53,499 bases of DNA. Source: Candidatus Bathyarchaeota archaeon (GTDB lineage Archaea; Thermoproteota; Bathyarchaeia; 40CM-2-53-6). Of the stretch, positions 1 to 8,897 are shown one piece after another; positions within the stretch are counted from its first letter, which is position 1; each line of letters opens with the position of its first letter. The stretch is taken from assembly GCA_005881615.1 (NCBI GenBank), contig VBBR01000036.1:4847-58345 (forward strand), read 5' to 3'. A model generated the notes under the pieces. The model searched no databases and had not been told where the DNA came from. It was given only the letters and a program-made list of their open reading frames with translations. The position numbers and the translations under genes were made by a program.

Positions 1-70
1 TGGTGTTAGGCGGGTTACTCTATTGCAGAGGCGGTTGTGGACTGCGGACCCTCATCGTCGGTATCAAGGG

Positions 71-1075
71 CTAGATGAAGAAGACGAAGGTCACGAAGCA
101 TATCATCATGAGCAGTATTGCATGCTTCAGCCCGTCTTTGAGGTAGCCTGTCGCCATCTTTCCACCGACTAGTCCTGCGAAGAGAGCTTCGATCATTGCC
201 ATGTACAGGAATACCGTTGTTATCTTGTCTAAGGGGAGACTGATGAAGTTGAACCCTACCCCCCCAATGCCTCCCCCGCCACCACCGAAGTTCGTGTTGG
301 CCAGTTGTTTGAAGAAGCTCGAGATGAGTAGGTAGACGGTGACAAGGAAGACTGCGAAACTGATGTACATGACTCCGATGAAAGGTCTTAGAGTGGCACG
401 CCTCTTTCTCTCCAAGTACTGGATCTCTTGCACGTGCTTGGCGACGGATTCCATGCTCTCCTGGATGTCTCCTCCGGACTTGTTGGCCTCTGCGATAAGC
501 ATCGAACTTCGCCGAGAGAGAGTTGTACCGGTCGCATCAGCAAAGTATTGCAGGGCCCTTTCTAACGGGACCCTGAAGCTGATCTTTGCAATTAGCTTCT
601 TGAGTTCCTTCGTCAAGGGACCGTAATCACGTTCCGAGGAGATTTCGATAGACCTGGTCAGGGTCATGCCACTTCTACCTGCGTCAGCAATGTCTCGGAT
701 GAGGTGTGGAATGTTGTTATCGATAGAGTCTCGTCGCTTGGACTCTGCAAGATAGACTAGGGCCGGAGGTATGAGCGCGACGATTCCTCCCAGTAGGAGG
801 AAACGGTCGATGCTGAACTTGCCAACTAAGCCAGCAATCGGAACGCTTGGCGTAGGCCCGAAGAGAGCGATCTCAACTATTCCCCAGAAGAAGATTCCAG
901 CGAAGATTATTCCGCTGAAGACCCAAACTAGTTTACGGGTGATCTTGCTAAAGATCCCCCCCAGTCCGCCTCCGCCGCCCGAATCGTCTTTGATTTTTTT
1001 AACTTTCTTGGCGGGGACTGCGGCGTCTGAGCCCTGTGGGGCCGGTGCCGGTGCTGGTTCGTTTGGTTGTGACAT
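71..1075 (-). CDS. Type II/IV secretion system F-domain membrane protein (FlaJ/TadC-like)
   Basis: Polytopic platform protein of an archaeal type IV pilus or secretion machine; such proteins anchor the assembly ATPase in the membrane and pass prepilins into the filament. The first ~45 residues are Pro/Ala/Lys and Gly rich and probably cytoplasmic. Two hydrophobic segments follow (about 50-70 and 92-110), then a soluble helical T2SSF domain (about 115-235) with the typical pattern of short charged helices (RDIADAGRSGMTLTRSIE), then three C-terminal membrane helices. It is last in the minus-strand pilus operon, 12 nt after the larger F-domain gene. The pairing of a short and a long F-domain protein recalls TadB/TadC or a FlaJ divided over two genes. 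Family assignment is firm; the exact pilus type is inference. Confidence 0.85.
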   Translation of the reverse strand: MSQPNEPAPAPAPQGSDAAVPAKKVKKIKDDSGGGGGLGGIFSKITRKLVWVFSGIIFAGIFFWGIVEIALFGPTPSVPIAGLVGKFSIDRFLLLGGIVALIPPALVYLAESKRRDSIDNNIPHLIRDIADAGRSGMTLTRSIEISSERDYGPLTKELKKLIAKISFRVPLERALQYFADATGTTLSRRSSMLIAEANKSGGDIQESMESVAKHVQEIQYLERKRRATLRPFIGVMYISFAVFLVTVYLLISSFFKQLANTNFGGGGGGIGGVGFNFISLPLDKITTVFLYMAMIEALFAGLVGGKMATGYLKDGLKHAILLMMICFVTFVFFI

Positions 1076-1087
1076 TTTCTTGTTTCC

Positions 1088-2596
1088 CTAACCTTTCGGC
1101 TGCATAGTATCCAGGATGAAGAGGAACATTACGCCGCATATTGGTATGAGGATGAAGGCTAAGAGGTACATGAAAGAGAACACATCTATCCCTCCCAGAT
1201 TACCTCCTATAGAGGCCATGATCGAGAGCATGACGACGAGCATTAGGGGGAAGGCGATGAGCATGAGCACGTATGTCTCAGCAATGATTCCCAGGGTATC
1301 GAGGAATGCTTGGACTGAGAGAGCTCGTTTCTGGAACAAGTGGTCTGTTATTCCTTGGAAGAACTTCTTCATGTCACCACCGGTCCTGATGACCCCTGCG
1401 AAGCCTCGCAGAAGGTCTTGGTAATTTGCTGAGGGTGAGCGCTCTACCTCAGCGTTCATAGCGTTGATGACATCGTAGCCGAGAAGGTCGATTCTTCCGA
1501 TCACATTCGCAATCTCGTCGGAGAGCATGAACTTAGGATCCTTCTCAGAAGTGGATCTCAGTATCCGCTCGGGCGTGACCCCCGCGGATGCGAGAACTGT
1601 CATGTAGCTTGCAGTGAACGGCAGGAAATTGTCTAACCGTTGCCTCCGGGACCCGACTTTCATGGATGGGAGTATGTAGAAGAATCCAAGAATTGCGGCG
1701 CCAGTCACTACCGCGAGCCCAATCGAGAGTAGAACGCTCAGGAGAACGGATGTTATCGAGAATGTGAGACCGAATGCGCTTCCGAGGCCTAGATTGAGGA
1801 TGAGGAACCATACGAAGAAGGATAATCCTCCTCCCACCAAGGCGAAGAAGACCATGCTGCTAACATAGGCCTTGTACCCAATCTTCATTCCAGCTAGAGA
1901 GAGAACCTGTTTGAGACCGCTAAAGATCGGTAGTAGTCTGCCTATTTTTCTGCCAAGTAGACCGTAGGTGAAGTAGGAGAAGCCTTGCTTCTCTTCTGGG
2001 GGAAGCGCAATTCCTCCCTTCTTGCCCTTTTCACCCTGTTCCATGAAGCGACGCATTCTAGTTCGATAGTCTCCCATGTGGAGTACGGCTTTCTCGTAGA
2101 CGAAACTGCTGTAGATCGCACCTAGGGGTGAGAGGAGGACGATTTCGATAATTACCCACGGTGGGGTAGTTGCGGTTAACGGGAAGAACATGCTGGAGAC
2201 GATTGAGATTGGAATTGATAATGGGATGCTGATCAACCACTTGTGCTTCTTCAGCACGGGGATGTTGAAGTTGTACAGTATGGCGAAGAAGGACCCGGCT
2301 ATCAGCAGATAGGTGATTGGGACGAGCTGCTGAACGGCACCGGTGTTAGGGTCCGTGTACCAGGTGCATCCGCAGATCGCGCCCATTCCTCTGAAAAGCA
2401 GCGTGACGAACGAGAGTACGACTGTTGCTCCGGCCCATGACTTGCTTGTCTCGAAGAGATTCTTCTTTGCCGTGTAGAGGCCTAGGGACACTAAGCCGAT
2501 GAATCCAAGTAGTACCACGAGAATATCGTTAGAGTTCGTGGTCAGGATCTGGCCTAGCGGTCCCAGGAATGGGAGGATGGGATCAATTAGACTCAT
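1088..2596 (-). CDS. Large FlaJ/TadB-like platform protein
   Basis: Second F-domain membrane protein of the pilus locus, 502 aa. The N-terminal ~150 residues hold several hydrophobic helices, a charged cytoplasmic stretch follows (about 180-210, with EQGEKGKKGG), then more helices and a T2SSF domain near 320-440 (LPFTASYMTVLASAGVTPERI), closing with two or three membrane segments. The length fits archaeal FlaJ-type proteins. Its ATG overlaps the stop codon of the upstream ATPase gene as TAATG, so translation is probably coupled. Expected partner: the FlaI/TadA-type ATPase encoded immediately upstream. Confidence 0.87.
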   Translation of the reverse strand: MSLIDPILPFLGPLGQILTTNSNDILVVLLGFIGLVSLGLYTAKKNLFETSKSWAGATVVLSFVTLLFRGMGAICGCTWYTDPNTGAVQQLVPITYLLIAGSFFAILYNFNIPVLKKHKWLISIPLSIPISIVSSMFFPLTATTPPWVIIEIVLLSPLGAIYSSFVYEKAVLHMGDYRTRMRRFMEQGEKGKKGGIALPPEEKQGFSYFTYGLLGRKIGRLLPIFSGLKQVLSLAGMKIGYKAYVSSMVFFALVGGGLSFFVWFLILNLGLGSAFGLTFSITSVLLSVLLSIGLAVVTGAAILGFFYILPSMKVGSRRQRLDNFLPFTASYMTVLASAGVTPERILRSTSEKDPKFMLSDEIANVIGRIDLLGYDVINAMNAEVERSPSANYQDLLRGFAGVIRTGGDMKKFFQGITDHLFQKRALSVQAFLDTLGIIAETYVLMLIAFPLMLVVMLSIMASIGGNLGGIDVFSFMYLLAFILIPICGVMFLFILDTMQPKG

Positions 2597-4200
2597 TATG
2601 GGGTGGCTCCTGAAGGTGATTGGACCATCTTCTCGCGCTTGACCCGATCCAAGAGCTGTTGCGGATTGACGTAGTAGGTGCGTATGACTTCAACGACATC
2701 TTTGAAATCGCGGATGTTGTTCCGGACCATCCATTCGAGGACGAGGCGTCTGTTGTTGAGCTCCTCCATCACTTCCTCATGCTTGTAACCGTGACGTTTC
2801 ATGATGTTCTCAAGAACATAGCTTCGTCCATAGAACACGTACGTGTCCGTTTTTGGATTCCACTTGAAGACATCGTTGGTTAACACATCTTTCGTGGTGG
2901 GATCCAGTCCGACGACCTCTGCAATGTTGACCATGCGTCGGACGCTCTTGTCGCCCACCTGGACTCTGGTCTGGACCCCGATGACATCGATAGTCGGGAT
3001 TAGGGGTCGGGGTATGTTCATGGGTTCGCTTTCGAGACGATGGATTGCGGCTTCGGCTGAATCGGCGTGTAGCGTTGCGAGGCCTCCGTGACCAGTGGCA
3101 ATTGCTTGCATCAGGGTGTAGGCTTCATTGCCTCTGACCTCTCCGACGATGATGTACTCAGGGCGCTGCCTCATAGCGTTCTTGAGCAAGTCGAAGAGTG
3201 TGATCTCGGAGACTTCGCCTGTTACGCCGAATCCTGTTCTGACGACGGATGATAGCCAGTTTTCGTGGGGTAATTGGATTTCAGATGTATCCTCGATTGA
3301 GACGATCTTTGCGTTGGGCTTGATGAACATTGCAAGAGTGTTGATGCAGGTTGTCTTTCCTGAGGCTGTACCGCCCACGACGATGACCGAGGCTTGTTTC
3401 TCGATGATGTACCAGTACCATGCCGCCATCTCCGCAGACATTGTATTGTAGATTATCAGGTCCGAGCAGGTGAGAGGTCTCTCTCTGAACTTTCGTATCG
3501 TGAAGGTTGATCCGCGTCTGGTGACCTCTTTCTCGTAGGTCATCTGGACTCGGCTACCGTCTGGTAGCGTGGCGTCCAGGACCGGTTGGGCAATGGATAT
3601 GGCCCGGCCGGTCATGTAGCTGAGTTTGAGGATGAACTTGTCAAGCTCTTCCGAAGTGTTGAAGATAACGTTGGTCGGTATCGATTCATGTTTTCGATGC
3701 CATATGTAAATGGGTATTCCCATGCCGTTGCAGGAAATATCCTCGATCCAGGGATCCCGCATCAACGGGTCTATCTTGTCGAAGTGCACAAAGTCCCGGA
3801 TAATGTAGTACATCAAACGGTCTAGAGCGTCAGGCGTGATCTTGATCTTGTAGTTCTTGATGATCTTCTCGACAAGTTTCCTAATGTAAGCTGCAGCGTT
3901 CTCGTTGCCGCCTAGCCTCTTAACGTCAACGTCCAGTTCTTCGACGAGGAGCTCGCCGATCTCCCTGAGCTTCTTCTTCTCATCATCGCTCAGCTGCACC
4001 TCCACTATCTGGTACTTGATCGCGCCATCTTCTTTAACGATCCGGACCTTTGCATAGGGCGCGTTTACATCGTATTGTTCCAGAACGGGTGTGTCTGATG
4101 CTTTCTTCATCAGATCTATGGTCATCTTTTCGTATTCCATCAGCATGCCGACAATGTTGTCTATCTTGTCGGTTTTCTCGGGCTTTGCGGTTTTTGACAT
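2596..4200 (-). CDS. Type IV pilus/archaellum assembly ATPase (FlaI/TadA/VirB11 family)
   Basis: Secretion ATPase powering filament assembly from the cytoplasm. Residues ~1-130 are a variable N-terminal part; the core has the Walker A motif GGTASGKTT near residue 276, an Asp box (VSIEDTSEIQLPHENW), Walker B (YIIVGEVRGNEAY) and a His box (GHGGLATLHADS). All key motifs are intact. The 534-aa length agrees with archaeal FlaI-like proteins. It sits between a KaiC-like gene (5 nt upstream) and two F-domain genes, the canonical neighbourhood of an archaeal type IV pilus motor. Whether it drives archaellum rotation or pilus assembly cannot be told from sequence; no FlaF/FlaG/FlaC-type genes are seen, which favours a pilus. 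Confidence 0.92.
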   Translation of the reverse strand: MSKTAKPEKTDKIDNIVGMLMEYEKMTIDLMKKASDTPVLEQYDVNAPYAKVRIVKEDGAIKYQIVEVQLSDDEKKKLREIGELLVEELDVDVKRLGGNENAAAYIRKLVEKIIKNYKIKITPDALDRLMYYIIRDFVHFDKIDPLMRDPWIEDISCNGMGIPIYIWHRKHESIPTNVIFNTSEELDKFILKLSYMTGRAISIAQPVLDATLPDGSRVQMTYEKEVTRRGSTFTIRKFRERPLTCSDLIIYNTMSAEMAAWYWYIIEKQASVIVVGGTASGKTTCINTLAMFIKPNAKIVSIEDTSEIQLPHENWLSSVVRTGFGVTGEVSEITLFDLLKNAMRQRPEYIIVGEVRGNEAYTLMQAIATGHGGLATLHADSAEAAIHRLESEPMNIPRPLIPTIDVIGVQTRVQVGDKSVRRMVNIAEVVGLDPTTKDVLTNDVFKWNPKTDTYVFYGRSYVLENIMKRHGYKHEEVMEELNNRRLVLEWMVRNNIRDFKDVVEVIRTYYVNPQQLLDRVKREKMVQSPSGATP

Positions 4201-4205
4201 GATTA

Positions 4206-4994
4206 TCAGATCACTCTGCCGAATGTCTCGGCCATGACTCCTCTGTCTGTGATTGAGAACGGCAGGAGCATTGGGCGCAGCTGTGCTCTCCTCATCTTGT
4301 AAAACCGAAGCTTTCCCTCTAAGTGCTCAGACTCAAGCTCGAATTCAACAACGACATCAGACATGTGCGATAAAGTCGCGACAACATGTGGATCGTGGAT
4401 GTCCGACAAGATGGGCATGAAGACGAGGCCGTTTCGCTGATGAATCTGGCTGCCTAGAATCTCCAAGAGCTCACGTACAGATGCGGCGTCATGATTGACC
4501 AGCAGGTCCGAGAGTGAATCTATCATTACTATGTCTCCTTCATCCAGTTGTGACAGTATCTCCCTCCGGAGTGTCACAAAGAGGTCGGAGCCAAGACTTC
4601 TCGAACCGGGACTCATTGCCCCGGGCCCGAGCAAACCCGCGCCCATTGATCCTGGCCCGTGACCCCCTTGTTGGAGGGACTGCACTCTTGGACTGTATGC
4701 GTCAATAAAGGTCCACTGTCTCCCTTGTTCCATTTCGCTGGTATCCCATTCGTAGACCATCATTTCTTCTCTGATGTATGCGGGGTCTCTGACGATTGTG
4801 AAATAGAAAATTCGATGCCCCTCTGTGCCCAAGAGATAAGCGATCTGCTGGCAGAAGAGACGAACAGGACCTTCCTGGTTGCTGATCAGGAGTACAGTGC
4901 TACCGGCCGGTATTCCACCGCCCAGTTTCTCGTCTAGGCCACCCATTCCTACCCGGATTCGGCGGATTCTCTCCGGGGGTCTAGCTCTAATCAA
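4206..4994 (-). CDS. KaiC/FlaH-like RecA-fold protein with degenerate P-loop
   Basis: RecA-superfamily protein related to KaiC and FlaH. It begins with the KaiC-type entry (GMGGLDEKLGGGIPAGSTVLLI), but where Walker A should be it reads SNQEGPVRLF, with no GxxxxGK[TS]. The Walker B-like strand is kept (GDIVMIDSLSDLL). A Gly/Pro/Ser-rich insertion lies near residues 108-135. It starts with TTG and overlaps the upstream KaiC-like gene by 8 nt, so the two are probably co-translated. FlaH binds ATP and regulates FlaI; by analogy this protein may be a non-hydrolysing partner of its intact neighbour. That role is inference. Confidence 0.78.
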   Translation of the reverse strand: MIRARPPERIRRIRVGMGGLDEKLGGGIPAGSTVLLISNQEGPVRLFCQQIAYLLGTEGHRIFYFTIVRDPAYIREEMMVYEWDTSEMEQGRQWTFIDAYSPRVQSLQQGGHGPGSMGAGLLGPGAMSPGSRSLGSDLFVTLRREILSQLDEGDIVMIDSLSDLLVNHDAASVRELLEILGSQIHQRNGLVFMPILSDIHDPHVVATLSHMSDVVVEFELESEHLEGKLRFYKMRRAQLRPMLLPFSITDRGVMAETFGRVI

Positions 4995-6024
4995 CCTGTT
5001 TCGCCTTGAAGATTGCGCGCCTCAATCGCTTGGTGACCTCAGGCTCTGACTTGATCTCGATCCCGTTTTCGTTGATGATGAAGGGATGTTGATATTGAGA
5101 GTGAGAGGTGCCGCGCATTTTGGGAATCTCGATTTTTCGAGAGCGCACCTTCATGGAGAACGAGTCCTCCTCGAGCGAGTTTCCTTCGAGAGCGTTCTGT
5201 TCAAGTGTCGTTTCGCCGCTAACACTCTCTTCGAGGTTGTGGTGAAGCCTGATCATTCCGTCGACCACGTATTCCTCGACAGACTTGCGTCCTTGGTTGG
5301 TCGTCTCAGCTTGTCCGCTGACGAGCAATGTGGTGCAGCCGAAAGATTTGAGAATCATGGTAAGTCGCTGTATGAGACTTCTGAGATCCACTTGGGTAAG
5401 TTCCAGACTCATCGCGTCTAGTGAATCTATCACCACTCTGCGAGCGTTTACGGTTTGTATGGCGTTCTGGATCTCGTATAGTAATGATTCCAGGGTGAAA
5501 GGTCGCGGTACGACATACCGTTCACCGCTGCTAAGCCCGAGCCGGCTGGAAATCGCGTCTAAGACTATTATGTTGCCGTTGTCCTCGTATGTCTGTATGT
5601 TCCAGCCGAAGCTGTTGTACATGTTTTCTCGGAGCTGCTGAGGAGTTTCTTCTAGCACGACGTAGATCCCGTTTTCGTTGTACTTTGATATCCCGTTGTA
5701 GAGAAACTGTGTTGAGAAGATTGTCTTGCCTGCACCTGCAGGACCGCCTAAGAGGTAGACCCTGTCGCGGATGAGCCCGCCGCCAACGATCTGGTCGAAA
5801 CCGGGAATTCCTGACGGTATTCTCTGGAGCTGTTGGAGTTGAGGGCGCGCTGGTTGCTGTTCTTGTGGTGGGGGAGTTGGAGCGTATCCTGAGTTGTCGT
5901 ATCCCTGGTTCTCATAGGAACCGGACTCGTAACCAGTGTAGCCTTGTGAGGGGTCGTATTGCGAGGGGTCCTGGTATGAGTAAGGGTCGTTGTTTGCTGG
6001 CTGTCCCTGGTCATCATAACTCAT
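4987..6024 (-). CDS. KaiC-like ATPase with Tyr/Gln/Pro-rich N-terminal tail
   Basis: RecA-fold ATPase of the KaiC/FlaH class. Residues 1-65 are low complexity, rich in Tyr, Gln, Pro, Asp and Ser (repeats like YDPSQ) and probably disordered. From ~68 the KaiC core begins (RIPSGIPGFDQIVGGG), with an intact Walker A, GPAGAGKT, at 94-101 and Walker B RRVVIDSLDAM. It precedes a paralogue without a P-loop, with which it overlaps, and then the FlaI-like ATPase; this order suggests a FlaH-like regulatory pair for the pilus motor. The disordered tail could promote clustering or binding to the machine; that is speculation. Confidence 0.8.
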   Translation of the reverse strand: MSYDDQGQPANNDPYSYQDPSQYDPSQGYTGYESGSYENQGYDNSGYAPTPPPQEQQPARPQLQQLQRIPSGIPGFDQIVGGGLIRDRVYLLGGPAGAGKTIFSTQFLYNGISKYNENGIYVVLEETPQQLRENMYNSFGWNIQTYEDNGNIIVLDAISSRLGLSSGERYVVPRPFTLESLLYEIQNAIQTVNARRVVIDSLDAMSLELTQVDLRSLIQRLTMILKSFGCTTLLVSGQAETTNQGRKSVEEYVVDGMIRLHHNLEESVSGETTLEQNALEGNSLEEDSFSMKVRSRKIEIPKMRGTSHSQYQHPFIINENGIEIKSEPEVTKRLRRAIFKAKQVD

Positions 6025-6043
6025 TAGCCATCCCAGGTCTCAC

Positions 6044-7162
6044 TCAACATGTGCCCGGATAACCAGCAGTGCTCTTGAAGTCCATGAATGGGATTGTCTC
6101 TCCTTGAGGCTGGTTCTGGTAGATGTAGTAGAATCCGATGAAGGTTAGCCAATTGTCCTGAGTGTTTCCCAAGTTAATGCCACCCGTCCCGCTTTGGCTT
6201 GTGCCGCCAAAATAGACTGGTGTCTTGGCGGCTGCTCCGTTCGCAGGGGCCGGAGGCAGATAGTATGGGTTGCCGACAGGAACGGGATTCTGGTTGTATG
6301 GGGTGATAGAAGCCGGATTGATGCTTGTTGGCGAGACTATCCAGGTTCGGACGAATTGTCCGAAACCGTTGGCGCTGTACGGCTGCATCTCCATCATAGT
6401 GCTGGCTTCCAATGTTACTCCACTGTTGGTTGCTGTGTTCGCGACCTCCACCCAATACACCATAGTGGTTGAAGTGGGAACACAGAAGGCTGATTGGGAT
6501 TGAGTTTGGGAGCCTTGGGTGAAGTTGAAGGACTTGAAGTCGAAATAGATTGACAGGGGTCCGATGTTGGTGACGAATTGTCCCCCTGGATTGTTACTAT
6601 TTACATTCACTGGCCAAGGGTAGAAGAAGCTGAACAAGCGACCTCTTGTGGTGCTTAGTATAACCTTGTATCCGCTTCCGTCGTTCAACGTCAATCCGTT
6701 GACATGGATGAGTTGGTAGATCACGCCTGCCGCTACATTTCCGTTTGTAAAGTAACAGAGGCCATTGCCTGCGCAGTTTTGGGTGCCCGATCCCGTATCA
6801 ACTATGCATGAGCCTTGGCTGTTGGGATCGCTGCTGGTACAGTGGGTACCCCCAGTCGGAGAAATATTAGTAATGTAGATTCTTGCGATGCTGACTGTGG
6901 TGCCGCCTAGATTGTTGACTGGGATGTTGAAGCTTGTGCTGGTGAAGTTCTGCGCCCCGGGATTTGTAGGGACTAGGTTTTCAGAAATGGCGAGTTGATC
7001 GTTCTGGTTCATCGAGCGAAGTGTCGTATTGTAGTTGTCGTATTGGATGAAGCCCCACAGCATCAGGTTAAATCCCATAAGTATGAGAATGACGAAGAAT
7101 AGTCCCCCGAATACGGTGCTCATGCCCTTCTTTGCACGGACGAATCGTCTGTAGATCGTCAT
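6044..7162 (-). CDS. Large prepilin-like protein with class III signal peptide
   Basis: Starts with a short basic segment and the archaeal prepilin signal AKKG|MSTVFGG followed by a ~20-residue hydrophobic stretch (LFFVILILMGFNLMLWGF), so it should be cut by the FlaK/PibD-type peptidase encoded upstream and inserted in a pilus. The 372-aa body is Thr/Asn/Gly rich, beta-strand-like, with several Cys (CTSSDPNSQGSC and later pairs) that could form disulfides outside the cell. It is much longer than a major pilin, so a minor or tip pilin is likely. It lies 4 nt downstream of a smaller prepilin gene. Confidence 0.8.
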   Translation of the reverse strand: MTIYRRFVRAKKGMSTVFGGLFFVILILMGFNLMLWGFIQYDNYNTTLRSMNQNDQLAISENLVPTNPGAQNFTSTSFNIPVNNLGGTTVSIARIYITNISPTGGTHCTSSDPNSQGSCIVDTGSGTQNCAGNGLCYFTNGNVAAGVIYQLIHVNGLTLNDGSGYKVILSTTRGRLFSFFYPWPVNVNSNNPGGQFVTNIGPLSIYFDFKSFNFTQGSQTQSQSAFCVPTSTTMVYWVEVANTATNSGVTLEASTMMEMQPYSANGFGQFVRTWIVSPTSINPASITPYNQNPVPVGNPYYLPPAPANGAAAKTPVYFGGTSQSGTGGINLGNTQDNWLTFIGFYYIYQNQPQGETIPFMDFKSTAGYPGTC

Positions 7163-7166
7163 GTGT

Positions 7167-7637
7167 CTATGACACCCAAGTTGTCGCTACGACGGTACCT
7201 CTAGATGTCGCAACGGTTACTTTCTGAATGTCTCCATGTGCCGGAGCTGAACCTGTAATAGTATTCACCATCGAGAAGCCATAGACTTGTGTGACGTTGA
7301 TGACCCGAGAGACGCCGGTCTGTGACCCGTTAAGATATAGGCTGACGACAGTGAATGGTATTGTTCCTACATTGCGAACGTATATGTTGATGAGGCTCGA
7401 TCCGAAGTAGACGTTTTCTACTGATACTCTTTCCTGGTTGGCTATGCTGCGGCTGGAGAACCAGTACCCTGCGCCTCCCTGGTAGGCTCCGAAGCTGGAA
7501 ATCGCCCACACGAAAAGGAGAGAACTTAGACTAACAACTATGACAAGCATGGTCAGATTGGCCATGATCGTACTGATGCCCCGCCTTGACCTGCGGTTCT
7601 TCTCAATACGATTCTTCGCCCATTTTGCTAGATTCAT
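7167..7637 (-). CDS. Prepilin with class III signal peptide
   Basis: 156-aa secreted pilin subunit. The N-terminus KNRRSRRG|ISTIMANL is a typical archaeal type IV prepilin cleavage site followed by a hydrophobic helix (LTMLVIVVSLSSLLFVWA). The rest is a small beta-rich domain. An SD-like GGAG lies about 10 nt upstream of the ATG. First of the genes on the near side of a ~750 bp gap; probably co-transcribed with the large prepilin that follows at once. Confidence 0.83.
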   Translation of the reverse strand: MNLAKWAKNRIEKNRRSRRGISTIMANLTMLVIVVSLSSLLFVWAISSFGAYQGGAGYWFSSRSIANQERVSVENVYFGSSLINIYVRNVGTIPFTVVSLYLNGSQTGVSRVINVTQVYGFSMVNTITGSAPAHGDIQKVTVATSRGTVVATTWVS

Positions 7638-8392
7638 TCTTTCTTCTCTCCAGTGCTACCTATCGATACGTGTTCGACCGAGACTTGGAAGTTCAAGCCT
7701 GACATCTCAAAGGGTTCTAGAGATAAAGCCCCACTGTTTCTTTCGCCCTTGCACATTGGTACCAGGCTAGAGTTCGAGTCCGAAGGAATTCCAATCCCTG
7801 CTGGATGGACATTCTAGTCCAACTTATGACATCGACGAATGCAATTGTGTGATCGAGGATCTGTCGATTCAACTTTTGTTTGCGATCGTCGATTAGCGGA
7901 AGAACTGGTTTAATTGAACCCAATTGTCGCGGAATGTTCAACTCTGAGAACTGGTAGAATCTCAGATTCTTGTCGAGTGCGTCAATTGTCAAGGAGAACA
8001 CTTCCCATATTTCTCAAACATCTATTATCAAATGTTGTAGGTTTGTGATGCCTAAGTGCGCAGCCTTCATCGGAATGATCTCCTAAGTGATACGTTCCCG
8101 GAAGGTGAGTAGGTATTCTGCACCGGTAGTATGGCTCTCCAAGGATGACAGCCCCTCTGCACAAGTAGCAACGCTCAAAGAAACGACGACACAGCCATAC
8201 GGTCAACATTGGCCGTCATTCTCACGGAATCGTCTTTTTCCGGGAGCTTACGGTTGCTTTCGGCTCTCGACATGGCCCACTTAGTCGTGGCCATTTTCCA
8301 AGCCTTCCGAAGCTTCTGGTTTTACCGATATGGATCGGTTTTCAAAAAACGGGGAAGTTCAAACCGGGCATCAAGACCCACCAAGCGTAGGC
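7638..8392. other. Gap in the pilus locus; no confident gene
   Basis: About 750 bp between two prepilin genes. Two minus-strand ORFs are possible but unproven: 7717-8001 (94 aa, GTG start, text such as LDKNLRFYQFSELNIP) and 7982-8209 (75 aa, with Cys pairs CRRFFERCYLCRG and a C-terminal GCALRHH that recall a small zinc-binding protein). They overlap in different frames. Neither was recognised. The stretch may hold the promoter of the downstream pilin operon and decayed coding sequence. Confidence 0.4.
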
Positions 8393-8881
8393 TCACCTTG
8401 TTACCGAGAAAGTGAACTGGTTGTTTCGCGTGGTAATCATCAGTATTGTGTACGAGTAGCCAGACGTGAATGTGTAAGCTGAGCCTGACAAGGTGCAGCC
8501 GCTGCAACTGCTTCCTATAGGGAAGTTAATCGCAACGCTCTTGTTGGGGGCTATCGTTGGTCCCGCGCCGGTGGCGTAACTGTATTGATACGAGTTGCCG
8601 TTCGAGTCTTTCACATAGTACGTTTGGATTGTTGCGTTCGCCGTTCCTAGGTTATTGATGTACGCTGTCATATTAGTGCCGTTTGAGAATGCTCCAGAAT
8701 TCGTAACGTAGTTCAAGTTCTCTTGGCCCGTAGTGGGATGTACTAGTAAGGTGCCGAGTAGTCCTGTCGACCAGGCGTAGACCATGACGGATGCAACGAC
8801 GACGATGACGACCATGAGTAGTGCTGCAAGAATCGTGTCAATGCCTTTCTTGTTGTTGAGACATTTACGAATTGATTTCAT
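8393..8881 (-). CDS. Prepilin, paralogue of the next upstream pilin
   Basis: Small secreted pilin, ~162 aa. Signal NNKKG|IDTILAALLMVVIVVVASVMVYAW is a class III prepilin peptide. The ORF track starts at a GTG four codons earlier; the ATG at 8881 is preferred because an AGGTGA sequence is then at SD distance. N-terminal region is nearly identical to the adjacent prepilin at DNA level (86 bp exact), while the extracellular part has diverged, keeping motifs such as YYVKDSNGN and a C-terminal FTFSVTR. Likely a major pilin from recent tandem duplication. Confidence 0.85.
   Translation of the reverse strand: MKSIRKCLNNKKGIDTILAALLMVVIVVVASVMVYAWSTGLLGTLLVHPTTGQENLNYVTNSGAFSNGTNMTAYINNLGTANATIQTYYVKDSNGNSYQYSYATGAGPTIAPNKSVAINFPIGSSCSGCTLSGSAYTFTSGYSYTILMITTRNNQFTFSVTR
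8736..8821 (-). repeat. 86-bp exact repeat, copy A (pilin N-terminal region)
   Basis: Identical to 9253-9338. It codes for most of the hydrophobic helix and the start of the body of the two paralogous pilins. Flanking sequence on both sides is clearly diverged. Confidence 0.9.
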
Positions 8882-8897
8882 TTCTTGGCTCACCTGT

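Noticed and set aside
1-70. Possible C-terminal coding frame (DTDDEGPQSTTASAIE-stop) at the window edge
   Set aside because: Only a short reading frame downstream of the F-domain gene with no start; cannot be supported.
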